DNA of 64,000 nucleotides from Bacillota bacterium (GTDB taxonomy: Bacteria; Bacillota; Clostridia; Acetivibrionales; JAEZXR01). Position numbers and translations under genes: made by a program. This document shows, piece after piece, positions 13,799 to 28,200 of the stretch (position 1 is its first letter; each line of letters starts with the position of its first letter). The stretch lies in assembly GCA_023419605.1 (NCBI GenBank), contig JAEZXR010000020.1, positions 1 to 64,000 of the forward strand, given 5' to 3'. Below the pieces are notes generated by a model. It was not told where the DNA came from and did not search any database. It was given only the letters and a program-made list of their open reading frames with translations.

Positions 13799-16215
13799 TT
13801 GTCAGCAGTTCTGAACAGTTATTTATATGGATATGTTGCGGTTCCTGTTATCATTTCCTGTATAAAGAATAACCTTTTTAAAATAGTAAGCTCGTCGGAA
13901 CCTGTACATTTCAATGATATTGTTGAAAACCTGCATGCAAATGGAGGGCATCTTCGAGTCGCGCTGCAGATGATGGAATCCTTACGCTGGATTTCCAGAA
14001 ACGACAATGATGAATATTTATTGAGTCAGAAATCGGATATTTACCGGAAAATACCGGAAGACATTACAAAGCTGCTGTCATTTCCAATGCATGAATATGT
14101 AAGTAAAAGTCAAAAAAGGCACAGTATTAAAAAATGGATTGAGATGTCCGCCAAACGATGGAACATTGAGGATACAGTGTTTGCTGACTTCCTGGATGGA
14201 ATGCTGGCGATTCCTCTGCTTGTTGCCTTGAAAAAGAACAATTTTCTAGGCAGCAAGGACCATCATACGGCACCACTATTTTCGGCACTGAGCCCGGCTG
14301 TGCATAAAGAAGTAACTAGGTTTTTTACCGACCGGGGATGGCTGGAACAAGAGGGCGGAGGTTATGTTTTTACAGATAACGGGCGTTTTATGACGGAAAG
14401 AATTTCTATTTTTGAGACAGTCGCTTTCTACAGGCCAATGCTGGCAAATATGTCCGAAGTTATATTTGGTGATTGCAAGGTTGTGTTTGCAAGGGATGAA
14501 AATGGGAGAAAGTCACATATTGACCCCGCTTTGAATGCAAAAGGATGCTGCTTCCAGCACGAAAATCACTTCTCCGACATAGAGGAAATCATCCTGTCGA
14601 TATTTAACCGGAAACCAATTACGGAGCAGCCGAAGTACATAGCCAATATGGGGTGTGGGGACGGAACGCTTCTGAAAAGAATTTATGAGGTTATTAAGAA
14701 TAAATCCTTACGGGGTGAAGTTCTTCATCAATATCCAATCAAGCTTATCGGAATGGATCGTAATGAGAAGATTTTGATGGAAACGATCCACACCCTGGAG
14801 AATATCGACCATTTGATTCTGAAAGGCGATATCGCGGATCCTCTACAGGCTATAGCTGATATAAAGAACTATGGGATACAGGATACGGAAAATATTTTAC
14901 ATGTACGTTCCTTTCTTGATCATGATCATCCTTATATTGCGCCCTCCGATAGTGCCGCAGTAAATGTAAGGCTACATGTTCCATCAAAAGAGGTATTTGT
15001 TTCAGAGGAAGGCACCGAAATACCTGCTGCGTCCGTGATGCAAAGTTTAGTGGAACATTTTGGACGTTGGTGGGAGATTTCAGGCAAGCATGGCATTATT
15101 GTATTGGAAGCGCATAGCTTGGACTCTAAAGCAACCGGTGAGTTTTTGGATGTGTGTGAAAGCTTATGCATGGATGAAATACATCGGTTTTCACAGCAGC
15201 AGCTTGTAGAAGCGGGCACGTTCCTGATGGCAGCGGCAGAAGCTGGATTATTCCCGGATGAGAAGTTTTTTAGGAAATACCCTAAAACGCTGTCCTTCAG
15301 CAGAAATACCCTGAATTATTTTAGACCCATGGATTACAGGGTGAGGTATGCAAAAAAAACTGATTTGCCTGTTCTTGAAAAACTGGAGGAACAGTGCTGG
15401 GATCATGGGCTGCAGATGCCTTCCTCTGTCCTGGAAAAAAGAATAGAGCTATATCCCCAGGGACAATTGGTTATTGAGACGGATAATAGGGTCGTAGGAG
15501 CTCTATATTCTCAACGCATTGACAATACAGAGGATTTGAAAAGCGTTAATTTTGAAACTGTTGGGAATCTTCACAGAAAGGATGGACCTATTATTCAGCT
15601 GCTGGCTTTAAATGTATTTCCGGATATGCAGCATAGAAATCTTGGAAGCCGGCTGCTGGAGTTTATGCTGCAGCGAAGCAGCCTGGAAAGTGGTGTTCGT
15701 ACAGTTGTAGGTGTAACGAGATGCAAGAATTATGGCAGGCACTCTCACCTTAGCCCTCAAGAATACATGAACCTTCGAAATCCTCAGGGAAGGCTGGTTG
15801 ATACTGTTCTAAGAATGCATGAAAGTCATGGGGCGCAGATCATTGAGGCCATTTCCGGTTATCGTCCCCAGGATATAAAGAATAAAGGATATGGTGTGCT
15901 GGTGAAATATGACGTATTTAACCGCAGGAGTAATGATATACGTGTTGGGAGCGAGGTTTCAGAAATGCCTGTAAAGAAAGAAAATCCGGAAAAACTTCAA
16001 CTGATAAAAGACTTTATTTTAAAAACAGTAGCCCATATTCATGGAGGAATAAATAGAGATGACTTGCTGCTAGAGCAGCCTTTAATGGAACTGGGACTGG
16101 ATTCCGGGGATTTAATGGAGCTCAATGAACAAATCAGTTATACGTTCAGCATTCCGTTGGAATCCACTTTTTTCTTCAAGTATAACACAATATCGAAGAT
16201 TATTATGTATTTACA
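13799..16215 (+). other. Loading module: AprA-type MT, GNAT, ACP
   Basis: The first 510 residues look like the AprA/SxtA/GphF-type methyltransferase: a winged-helix-like N-terminus, the SAM loop GCGDG (285-289) and ILHVRSFLDHDHPY (from residue 366), a hallmark of this family. The GNAT domain has Trp in EQCWDHGL, Thr640 in GVTRCKNY and His674/His677 in MHESHGA. In the known systems the pair methylates malonyl-ACP and decarboxylates it, giving propionyl or isobutyryl starters, or acetyl if no methylation occurs. The ACP carries Ser769 in ELGLDSGD. Confidence 0.85.
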
Positions 16216-19200
16216 GGAGCGCACAGAATTCATGCAGAAAGTAGAACTGAAAACAGAGGAAACTTTTTCTACGGGGCAGGATATACAGGGGGATTCCATC
16301 AAAGGGAATGAACAGACAGATACCGTATGCAAGACGATAGCGAAAGAGAGTGATATTGCCATTATCGGAGTTGCTTGTCGGCTTCCGGGAGGTATCAAAA
16401 GCAAGGAGCAGTTGTGGGAGCTATTGGAAGACGGCAGGGATGCTATCGGTAAGCTGCCGGCGAAAAGATGGGAATGGCCGGCCAATATCAACCCGGAGCA
16501 TGAGCACAAAGGAATTGACATGGGCGGCTTTTTGGATGACATCGCTGCTTTTGAGGCTGCCTTTTTCCGCATATCTCCCAAGGAAGCTGAGTTGATGGAC
16601 CCCCAGCAGAGGATACTGCTGGAGTTGAGCTGGCAGTGCATTGAAGATGCCGGTTATGGGGCAAAAGCGTTGTCAGGCAGCAAGACAGGCGTTTTTATCG
16701 GCGCGAGCGGATCTGATTACAGCAAGCTCCTTGATAAGAGGATGGAAGAGGTAGAAGCGCATTTTGGTGTGGGAACCTCCCTGGCCGTCATACCGAACCG
16801 GATTTCATATTTCTATGATTTTCACGGTCCCAGCATTCAAATCGATACAGCTTGTTCGAGCTCACTGGTTGCCGTACATCAGGCAGTAAAATCCTTGTGC
16901 GGCGGTGAGTGCGGGCAAGCACTTGTAGGCGGTATTAATATCCTGTGTGACCCATCTAATAGTATTGCTTACTATAAGGCAGGAATGCTGGCGAAGGACG
17001 GACGCTGTAAAACCTTCGACAAGGAAGCCAATGGGTATGTCCGCAGTGAAGGAGCGGTGATGATGCTCTTAAAGCCCTTGGGGCAGGCTCTTGCCGACCA
17101 GGATAATGTCTATGCCGTAATTAAAGGGACCGCAATCAATCATGGGGGCCAGTCGGGAGGGCTTACTGTTCCAAATCCGGATAAACAGGCGGCCTTGCTG
17201 GTGGAAGCTTATAAGACCGCCGGCGTAGAGCCGGAGACCGTAAGCTATATAGAAGCCCACGGAACCGGAACTTCACTCGGCGATCCTATAGAAATCAGCG
17301 GGCTGAAGGAAGCCTTTTCAGAGCTGTCAAAGGTAAAAGAGGAAGTCCAGGAACCGTACTGCGGATTGGGTTCAATTAAGACAAATATCGGACATTTGGA
17401 AGCAGCTGCGGGCATTGCGGGGATTTTAAAGGTAGTTATGAGCATGCGGCATCGCAGGCTTCCAGCCTCTATTCATTTCAGTGAAATAAACCCTCATATT
17501 ACCCTTTCAAAAACTCCATTTTATATAGTAAGTCATAATAAGCCCTGGCAGCCGGAGGGCTTCAGGCTTTTGCTGCGTGCCGGTATAAGCAGCTTTGGAT
17601 CCGGCGGTGCAAATGCTCATGTGGTCCTTGAGGAAGCACCGGCACAAATAAAGCAGGTTTCTAAGGAAAACCCGGCATATATGATTTGTTTATCTGCAAA
17701 AACGGAAGAAGCACTGCGGCAAAAGGAAAGAGATCTGGCAGTATGGCTGGAAAAGGAAGGCAGGCAAAACAGCCTGACCGTTATAAGCGGAACCTTGCTT
17801 CTAGGCAGAGAGCATTTCGGAGAAAGAGCAGCTTATATCGTTAAAGATATTGAAGAACTTAAGAAAAAACTGAATAAAGTTCTAGAGACGGGACAGGCAG
17901 CGGGATGCTTCAGGGAAAGCCCTGCGAAGAAAGGGCAGCAACGGGACCAGGGCTCTGAGGAATTGGGTAGAACGATTCTGAAAGAACTCGGGGAAAGAAA
18001 AAATGTAAATGAACAGGAATACGGGAAAAAACTGACGGTTTTAGCTGAAATGTATGTAAAAGGGCATGACCTGGATTGGGGAGCAATATTTGAAGATAAA
18101 AGACTCCCGCACATCAGCTTGCCGCCTTACCCGTTCTCAGGGGATCGTTACTGGGTAACAGGAAAAGGAGCAGCGACCGGAAGTGCCGCACATTCCACAG
18201 TCAGAGCAGCGATCCATCCCCTACTGCATCAAAATACCTCGGATTTTTCAAAACAGCGGTTCAGTTCAACCTTTACAGGCCAGGAATTCTTTCTGGCTGA
18301 TCACGTGGTGAAAGGTCAAAGGGTTTTACCCGGAGTGGCTTACCTGGAAATGGTTCGTGCGGCAGTGGAAAAGGCATCCGGCCCTATGAAAAATATACGG
18401 CTTAAAAGTATAGTCTGGACGAGGCCTATAATCGTAAAGGACCAGCCTGTTGAGGTGCATATTGTTCTTTATCCTGAAGAAAACGGTGAGATTTCCTATG
18501 AAATTTACAGCGGGAGAGAAGACGGCAGCCAGGAGGTTATAGTACACAGTCAGGGCAGTGCAGTAAAGGGCTCCCTCGGGGAAACCGGGACTCTAAATAT
18601 CAGAGCTTTGCAAACAGAGTGCAGCAGTAGAGTTATTCCATCAGCCCGGTGCTATGAGGCCTTTAAGACCATAGGTCTTGATTATGGCGCCGGACATCAG
18701 GGGATTAAGGAATTATATGCAGGACAGGGACAGGTGCTGGCTAAATTGTCCCTTCCCTCTTCTATTCTGGACACACAGAACCAGTTTGTACTGCATCCAA
18801 CATTGATGGATTCAGCACTTCAAGCAGCTTTTATGATAGATTCCGGTGAAATGAAACTGACTTTGCCCTTTGAGCTGCAAGAAGTGGAAATATATGAAAA
18901 ATGTACGCCGGAGATGTGGGCCTGGGTGCGGCAGAGGGATGGCAGCATAGCAGAGGATGGATTACAGCAGCTTGATATAGATTTATGTGATGCTGCAGGG
19001 AGAATTTGCGTAAGGTTGAAGGGATATTCATCGAGAGTACCAAAAGGTGATATTGGCCTGGCGGGGCATAAAACCGCTATGGGAACTTTGATGCTTGAAC
19101 CTGTCTGGAAGGAACAGGCCGCTGACTGGAAAGCCGAATCGCCCGAGTATACCCGCCACCTGGTGATACTCTGGGAGGAGGGTGAAGTTTTCCGTGAAAG

Positions 19201-22200
19201 CATCCAACTCCAAATGGGTAAAGTCCGCTGTCTTTCACTGCAATCCGGGCAAAGCGGTACGGATGCACGCTTTCAAGACTATGCCGTACAGGTATTTGAG
19301 GAAATAAAAAATATCTTCAAAGAAAGGCCTAGGGATAAGGTGCTTGTACAGGTTGTAACAGCGGTAAAGGGTGAACGGCAGCTTTTTTCAGGGCTTTTTG
19401 GACTCTTGAAAACTGCCGGGCTTGAGAATCCTATGTTTGCCGGGCAGCTGATTGAGGTGGAAGACGAAGAAAGTACCGAAGGAATCATAGAGAAGCTTAG
19501 AGAAAACAGCCGATGCAGTGCTGACAGTCCTATCCGGTACAGCAATGGCAAACGGTATGTAGCAGGCTGGAGCGAAGCTAAAATCCAGCAGGAAGCAGCC
19601 GCTATTCCCTGGAAAGACAAAGGTGTTTACCTCATCACCGGGGGCACAGGCGGACTGGGACTTATATTCGCCGGAGAAATCGCACATAAGGTCAAGGAGG
19701 CAACATTAATTCTCACGGGAAGATCAGCTCTTGACAGGGACAAGCAGGCTCAGATGAAGGAATTGGAAGCCGCGGGAGCCAGAATCGAATACAGGCAGGT
19801 GGATGTTACGCAAAAGGATGCAGTTTATAACCTAATCCGGAGTGTGGAGGGGGATTTTGGAGGTCTCAACGGTATCCTACATTGCGCAGGCATAATTAAG
19901 GACAACCTTATTATTAAAAAAACGAAAACTGAATTTTTAGAGGTATTGGCGCCAAAAGTAACGGGTCTGGTCAATCTGGACGAAGCAAGCAGGGGACTGC
20001 CCCTTGATTTCTTCGTACTCTTTTCCTCAATGGTAGGTGCATTGGGCAATTTGGGCCAGGCAGACTACTCGGCAGCCAATGGGTTTATGGATGCATATGC
20101 AGAATACCGCAATACCCTGGTAGCTTCAGGACAACGGCAGGGTCAAACACTGTCGGTCAATTGGCCTCTGTGGAAAGAGGGTGGGATGCGTGTAGACCCA
20201 GAGGCGGAAAAGATGCTGCTGCAAAATTTGGGACTGGCAGCTTTGCGGACAGGAAGGGGTGTTCTGGCCCTTTATCAGTGCCTGGCGTCTAAACGGAGCC
20301 AGGTGATGGTATTGGAGGGCAAGCTTGCCCGGATAAGGCAAAAACTGCTTTCCGTGGTGGTAGCAGCCGTTACAAAGGCGAAAAAGCCTGCCTCTGAGCC
20401 TGAAGACGATACCGCTTTGACGGGCAAAGTACATACGGCCTTAATGAGGGGTGTATCCAAAGTACTTAAGGTCAAATTAGAAGATATTGATTTAGATACC
20501 GAGCTGGATGAATATGGATTTGATTCCATTACTTATAACGAATTTTCAAACAAAATTAATGACGAATACAAACTTGAACTGACACCAGTCATATTTTTTG
20601 GATATCCCACTCTCCGCAGCTTTGCAGGATATTTGCTTGAAAATCATCGGACTGCGTTAGCCGCACATTTTACAGTGCAAGCGGGAGTTGAAGTTCCGGT
20701 ACAGGAGCTTGAATATGATGGGGAAGAAAGTCTGAAAGATAAAAGAAGACGTCCACGCTTTGCCGGAATGGGAGCAGTATCCTTGCAAAAGCCGGAGGCA
20801 ACCGAAGACGCGACGGTTGCAATTATAGGCATTAGTGGAATTTTCCCGGGCGCCAGAGATGTGAATGAGCTTTGGAGAAATCTTGTGGAAGGCAGGGATT
20901 GCATTACAGAAATCCCCAAAGATCGCTGGGATTGGCAGGAGTATTACGGTGATCCTAAAAAGGAAAAAAATAAGACGAATGTCAAATGGGGGGGATTTAT
21001 TGACGGGGTAGACGAGTTTGATCCGCAATTTTTCGGTATTTCCCCCAGGGAAGCTGAACTTATGAATCCGCAGCAGCGCTTGCTGATGACCTATGTATGG
21101 AAGGCTATTGAGGATGCAGGTTATTCGGCTCAAAGCCTTTCCGGCACAAAAACGGGTATTTTTGTCGGGACATTTGACAGCGGCTATGGTAAGCTGCTTT
21201 CCGCGGCCAATGTAGCGGTTGAAAGTTATTCTTCTACAGGAATGATACCTTCCGTTGGACCGAATCGGATGAGCTATTTCTTAAATTTCCATGGTCCCAG
21301 CGAACCCATCGAAACTGCGTGTTCAAGCTCATTGGTTGCCATACATCGTGCTGTAAATGCCATCGAGAACGGGACTTGTGAAATGGCTATCGTTGGCGGC
21401 ATCAATACGATGATTACCCCGGAACTGCACATCAGCTTCAGCAAAGCGGGAATGCTTTGCGAGGATGGACGGTGCAAAACCTTTTCGGATAAAGCTAATG
21501 GCTATGCACGAGGGGAAGGCGTGGGGATGATCTTCCTCAAAAAGTTGAAGGCTGCCGAACAAGCAGGGGATCATATTTATGGAGTCATCAGGGGAACTGC
21601 TGAGAATCACGGCGGCCGCACGAATTCATTGACTGCACCCAATCCGGTAGCCCAGGCGGAATTGCTGAAAACTGCATACAGGACGGCTGGAGTCGATCCG
21701 AGGACAGTAACTTACATTGAGGCCCATGGAACCGGTACAAAGCTTGGTGACCCGATTGAAATCAATGGGTTAAAGATGGCTTTCCAAGCATTGTATAAGG
21801 ATACGGAAAACACTAAGATGGTAGACAGTCATTGCGGATTGGGCTCCATTAAGGCCAATATAGGCCATCTGGAGTATGCTGCAGGAATTGCAGGCGTTAT
21901 CAAGGTGCTGCTGCAGCTTAAATATAAAACACTGGTCAAAAGCCTTCATTGCGATACTGTCAATCCCTATATACAGCTTACGGACAGTCCCTTCTACATA
22001 GTCCGAGAAACCGGAGAATGGAAGGCGGTGCAGGATGCAGAGGGCAATAGTGTTCCCCGCCGTGCAGGAGTGAGCTCCTTCGGGTTTGGAGGCGTAAACG
22101 CCCATGTGGTCATTGAAGAATACGTGCCTTCTGGCGGGAAACCGGCTCCTATTGGGATTAACGGCCAGAACCCTGCAATTATTGTACTATCGGCGAAAAA

Positions 22201-25200
22201 TAAGGAACGGCTTAAAGAACAGGCACAGCAATTGCTGAATGAAATTGAGGCGAAACAGCTTTCAAATGCCGACCTGGCCGATATCGCCTACACTCTCCAG
22301 GTGGGACGTGAACCTATGGAAGAACGCTTAGGGCTCATTGCAACTTCCGTAAATCAAATTCAGAAAAAACTAAAGGGCTTTGTGGAAGATACGGAAGATA
22401 TAGAAGATTTGTATTATGGACAGGTTAAGCGCAATAAGGAAATGGTGGATGTCTTTGCAGCAGATGAAGAATTGCAGGAAGCCATTGTAAAATGGGTCCA
22501 GCGCAGAAAATATGGCAAGCTCCTTGAGTTTTGGGTGAAGGGTATGATTTTTGACTGGCATACGTTGTATGGTGATATCAAGCCCCGCCGGATCAACTTG
22601 CCTACCTATCCCTTTGCCAGAGAACGTTATTGGGTGCCCAAGACGGGAGCAAAGGCTGGTGGTGCACCGGGTGCAGCAACTGCGGCTTTAATCCACCCTA
22701 TCCTGCATCAAAACACGTCGGATCTCTATGGGCCGCGGTTTAGTTCGATTTTTACAGGGCGGGAATTCTTCCTGGCCGACCATGTAGTGGGAGGTCGGAA
22801 GCTGCTGCCGGGGGTCGCTTACCTTGAGATGGCCCGGGCAGCAATAGAGCAGTCCCTAGGTGGCTTTAAGGAAGGTAAATCAAGGATCCGGCTAAAAAAT
22901 ATTGTTTGGGCCCGGCCCATTGTCGCAGGTGACGGGCCGGTACAGGTACACATAGAACTTTTCCCGGAAGAAAACGGAGAAATTTCTTATGAAATATTCA
23001 GCAATCCGGAGGAAAATGACACTGCGTCCATTGTCCACAGCCAGGGCAGTGCAGTTCCGGGATTGGTTGAAGAGGCAAGCGTTCTTGATATAAAGGCTTT
23101 ACTGGCGGAGTGCAGCCAAAACACGATTTCATCCGCCCAATGCTATGAGGCATTCAGGAAGGCGGGACTGGACTATGGTCCGGGACACCGCGGAATTGAA
23201 AAGCTGTATCTAGGACAGGAACAAGTACTTGCAAAGCTGTCCCTGCCGTTAACTGTTCCAGATGCGGAAGGCGGTTTTATCCTGCATCCGGGTATGATGG
23301 ATTCGGCACTGCAGGCATCGTTAGGGTTACTGCCGGAACCTGCTGGATTCAGTCCCTTAGTTCCCTTTGCCCTTGAGGAATTGGACATTTATAGAAGTAT
23401 TACTTCGGAGATGTGGGCTGTGGTCAGGTACAGTAAAGGTTGTACATCAATGGGAGCAGTGAAAAAGCTTGATATCGATATTTGTGATTCCACCGGGGAA
23501 GTCTGTGTCCGGATGAAAGGATTGCTATTGCGAGCGCTGGAGGGAGAGACGGATGGGGCTGGTTCAGCGGCAGCCTTCGGGACCCTGCTGCTTCAGCCGG
23601 ACTGGAAAGAGAAGGCTGTTGCAGGAAGTGCTGAAAAGTCTGATTATTTGAGGCATGTGGTAATAATCTGTGAGCCCTGGGGGGTATCACAGGAAGATAT
23701 TGAAGCCGGATTGAAGGCTGAGCTATTGATGCTACAGTCCCGACAGCAAGCTATAGAGGCAAGGTTCCAAACCTATACCAAAAATGTGTTTGAACAAATC
23801 AACGGAATTTTGAAAAGCAAACCCGTTGGGAATGTTCTGGTACAGGTTGTAGTTTCGATGAAGGATGAACAGAAGGTCTTTTCCGGAATCTCGGGCTTGT
23901 TGAAGACTGCCCGTCTGGAAAATCCAAAATTCACAGGACAGTTAGTGGAAGTGGAACCCGGTGAGGATACTGCAGGTATAATCGCCAAGCTTCGTGAGAA
24001 CGGCAAGGTTCCAGGTGACAGCCATATCCGCTACAGGGACGGCAAACGGTATGTTGCAGGCTGGAGCCAGATTGAAGCTCTACCGGAAGAAGCAGTTGTT
24101 CCATGGAAAGACAGGGGTGTTTATCTCATAACCGGCGGTGCAGGCGGATTAGGGATGCTATTTGCCCGAGAAATTGCGCATAAGGTCCAGGGGGCGACAT
24201 TAATTCTCACAGGAAGGTCAGCCCTTAGCAAGGACAGACAGGCTCAAATGAAAGAATTGGAAGCCGGGGGAACCAGAATCGAATACAGGCAGGTTGATGT
24301 TGTACAAAGAGATGCTGTCTATAACCTAATTAAGAATGTGAAAGCTGATTTCGGTAACCTCAATGGTATTCTACACTGTGCCGGTATAATTAAGGACAAC
24401 TTTATCGTAAACAAAACGAAGGAAGAGCTGTCGGAGGTAGTAGCTCCCAAGGTAGCAGGCCTGGTAAACCTGGATGAGGCAAGCAGCGAACTGCCTCTTG
24501 ATTTCTTCCTGCTCTTTTCATCCATAGCCGGAGCGTTAGGTAATCAGGGGCAGGTGGACTACGCTGCCGCCAATGCCTTTATGGATGCATATGCAGAGTA
24601 CAGGAACGGGCTGGTGGAACATAAACTGCGGTATGGCCGGACGCTGTCGGTCAACTGGCCCCTTTGGAGAGAGGGCGGGATGCAGGTGGATGCCCGGGCA
24701 GAAGCGATGATGCTGCAAAACTTAGGGCTGACAGCCATGGAGACAACTAGGGGAATTCAGGCCCTTTATCAATGTATGGCATCGGGCAGGAGCCATGTAA
24801 TGGTGCTTGAGGGTAAGATTGCACGGATGAAGCAAAAATTACTTTCTCCTAAGCCTGCGGCTGTTGCGGAAGCGGGAAAAACTCCAATGGAGCCCCTTCC
24901 GTCAAGCGGGATGAATACCGGAAGTTTGAGGCGCAAAGTGCAAGAGGCTTTAAGAAAAGAAACCTCCGGATTACTAAAAGTTAAGGCGGAAGATATTGAT
25001 GTAACTACGGAACTGAAAGAATATGGATTTGATTCCTTTACTTATATTGAATTTGCCAACAGGCTTAACGAAAAATATAAGTTGGAACTGACACCGGCTG
25101 TATTTTTCGGGCATCCCACTCTCCAAAGCTTTGCGGATTATCTGGTTGGAGAATATCAGGCTGTGTTTGCAGCACGTTTCGTAGAGAAAATACCGGATGA

Positions 25201-28200
25201 AGTTTCCGTAGAAGAGGAGCCGGTACAGGATGCAGAATACGAAGTGCAGCCCAAATTGTCCGAAAAGAGACGGCGCTCCCGTTTTGCAACGGCTGCACCA
25301 AAAGCGGAAGCAGCTGGACATGAACCGGTTGCTATTGTAGGAATGAGCGGTATATTTCCAAAGGCGCGGGATTTGGATGAATTTTGGAGAAATCTTTGGG
25401 AAGCGGAGGACTGCATTACGGAAATCCCCAAGGAACGCTGGGATTGGCGTGAGTATTACGGTGATCCTGCAAAAGAAGCCAATAAAACAAATATTAAATG
25501 GGGTGGATTTATTGAGGGGATAGATGAGTTTGACCCGCAATTTTTCGGGATTTCTCCCAGGGAAGCCGAGCTCATGGATCCTCAGCAGCGCCTGCTGATG
25601 ACCTATGTTTGGAAGGCCATTGAGGATGCAGGCTATTGCGCCCAAAGTCTTTCCGGTACAAAAACAGGTATTTTTGTCGGGACTGCGGCAAGCGGATACA
25701 GCAATTTGCTTGCCAGAGCCAATGTAGCAATCGAAGGGTCTTCCTCAACGGGTATGGCGCCTTCTGTAGGGCCAAACCGTATGAGCTATTTCCTGAACAT
25801 CCATGGACCCAGCGAACCCATAGAAACCGCCTGTTCAAGTTCGCTGGTAGCCATACACCGGGCTGTGAGCGCCATTCGGGATGGAACCTGTGAGATGGCA
25901 ATTGCCGGCGGGGTCAATGTGATACTCAATCCGGAGCTTCACATCAGCTTCAACAAGGCTGGAATGCTCTGCGAGGATGGGCGGTGCAAAACCTTCTCGG
26001 ATAAAGCCAATGGCTATGTGAGAGGAGAAGGGGCTGGAATCATCTTTTTGAAAAAGCTGAAGGCTGCAGAGCAGGCAGGAGACCATATTTACGGAGTAAT
26101 CCGCTCAACTTTTGAGAATCATGGAGGACGTGCAAATTCATTGACCGCACCCAACCCCAATGCCCAGGCGGAGTTGCTCAAAACTGTGTACACCCGGGCA
26201 GGAATTGACCCGAGAACCGTAACCTATATCGAAGCACACGGAACCGGTACCGAGCTTGGAGATCCTATTGAAATCAACAGCTTGAAAGCCGCCTTCAAAG
26301 AGTTGTACAAGGCATGGGGCGAGACCGGCGTTTCAAACAGCTATTGCGGGTTGGGATCGGTGAAAACCAATATAGGCCATCTGGAGCTTGCTGCTGGAAT
26401 TGCAGGCGTTATTAAGGTGCTGCTGCAGCTTAAATATAAAACGCTGGTCAAAAGCCTTCATTGCGATGCTGTTAATCCCTATATTCAGCTTACGGACAGT
26501 CCCTTCTATATAGTCCGGGAAACCGGAGAATGGAAGGCGGTACAGGATGCAGAGGGAAATGTTGTTCCCCGCCGCGCAGGTGTAAGTTCTTTCGGGTTTG
26601 GAGGCGTAAATGCCCATATAGTTATTGAAGAATATATTCCGGACAATCCCGGCAGAGTGCAGGCGGAGACGGCCGGACAGCGCCCTGTAATCATCGTTTT
26701 GTCGGCGAAGAATACCGAGCGGCTTAAGGAACAGGCACAGCAGCTGCTGAATGCAGTTATGGCAGAGCGGTTTACCGACATAAGTATTGCTGATGCGGCT
26801 TACACTCTCCAGGTGGGCCGCCAGCATATGGAAGAACGCTTAGGGCTCATTGTAACTTCCGTTGAAGAACTTAAAGAGAAATTGAAGGGATTTGTCGAAG
26901 GCCGGAGCGATATAGAAGGCCTTTACTACGGGCAGTTTAAACGCAATAAAGAGGCTTTATCCGTTTTGGCAGCGGATGAGGATATAGAAAAAACCATTGA
27001 CGCATGGATCGCTAAAGGTAAATATACCAAGCTTTTGGATCTTTGGGTAAGGGGGGTGGCTTTTGACTGGAACAAGCTGCATGGTGGTTTAAGATGCAAC
27101 CGGATCAGCCTGCCGACGTATCCCTTTGCCAGAGAACGCTATTGGATACCGGAGGCAGAGGCAAAGACTGCCGTCGGATGTACGGAAGCAGCTCCGGGAA
27201 TGACGGCTGCTATTCATCCTCTGCTGCAGCAAAATACTTCTCACCTTTTAGAGCAGCGGTTCAGTTCAACCTTTACCGGAGAGGAGTTCTTTTTAAGGGA
27301 TCATATTGTAAAGGGCCAAAGGATATTGGCGGGAGCAGCGTGTCTTGAAATGGCAAGAGCAGCTGCGGAAGAGTCGGCAAGAGACCTGAAAGGCCATAAA
27401 TCCGGTATGGTGCTGAAAAATGTAGTTTGGGTCAAGCCCATTGCTGCCGGAACCCATCCGGTACGGATACACACCGGACTCTTCCTGGAGGATAACGGAG
27501 AGATTTCATATAAAATATACAGCGAGCCGGGAGAAGCCGGTTCTGAAATAATAATACACAGCCAGGGCAGCGTGGTGATTCCGGGCCATTTAGGCAAGAG
27601 TGCAATGCTGGATATAAAAGCGCTGCAGGCTGAATGCAGCAAGAGTACTATTTCATCCGTACAGTGCTATGATGCTTTCAAAGAACTGGGGATTGATTAC
27701 GGCCCCGGATACCGTTGTATTGAGAAGCTGTATGTCGGCTCCGGTAAAGTTCTGGCAAAGCTGTCTTTACCTTCCGCATTAACAGGGACAATAACGCAGT
27801 TTGTCCTTCACCCCTGTATGGTAGATTCGGCCATCCAGGCCTCACTGGGGTTGATGCCGGAAACAGGCAGCGATCGACCTTCATTGGCCTTCGCACTGGA
27901 GGAGATGGAAATAGTAGGGAGCTGTACCCCGGCAATGTGGTCGTATGTACGGTACAGTGAAGATGGCAAAGCAGGAGGAAAAGTACAAAAGCTGGATATA
28001 GACCTGTGTGGAGAAAATGGAAAGGTATGTGTACGGATAAAGGGATTCGCATCGAGGACCCTGGAAGGAGACATACAAACGGGAACCAGAACGGAAGTGC
28101 TTCGGCCTGCTGCTTCCACAGGGGCGCTTTCCGTGGAACCGACGCTGCTGCCTGTGTGGGATGTAACTTCTTATAGGAAGATTGAAAACTTTCCATCTTC

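Noticed and set aside
17640..18200. Possible acyltransferase domain after KS1 and other KS domains
   Set aside because: The region is only about 170 residues, lacks a GHSxG motif and ends in the LPTYPF-type linker, as in trans-AT synthases.
19070..19600. Possible enoyl reductase between DH and KR
   Set aside because: It is the structural half of the KR; no nucleotide-binding ER motif is present, and the same region precedes every KR.
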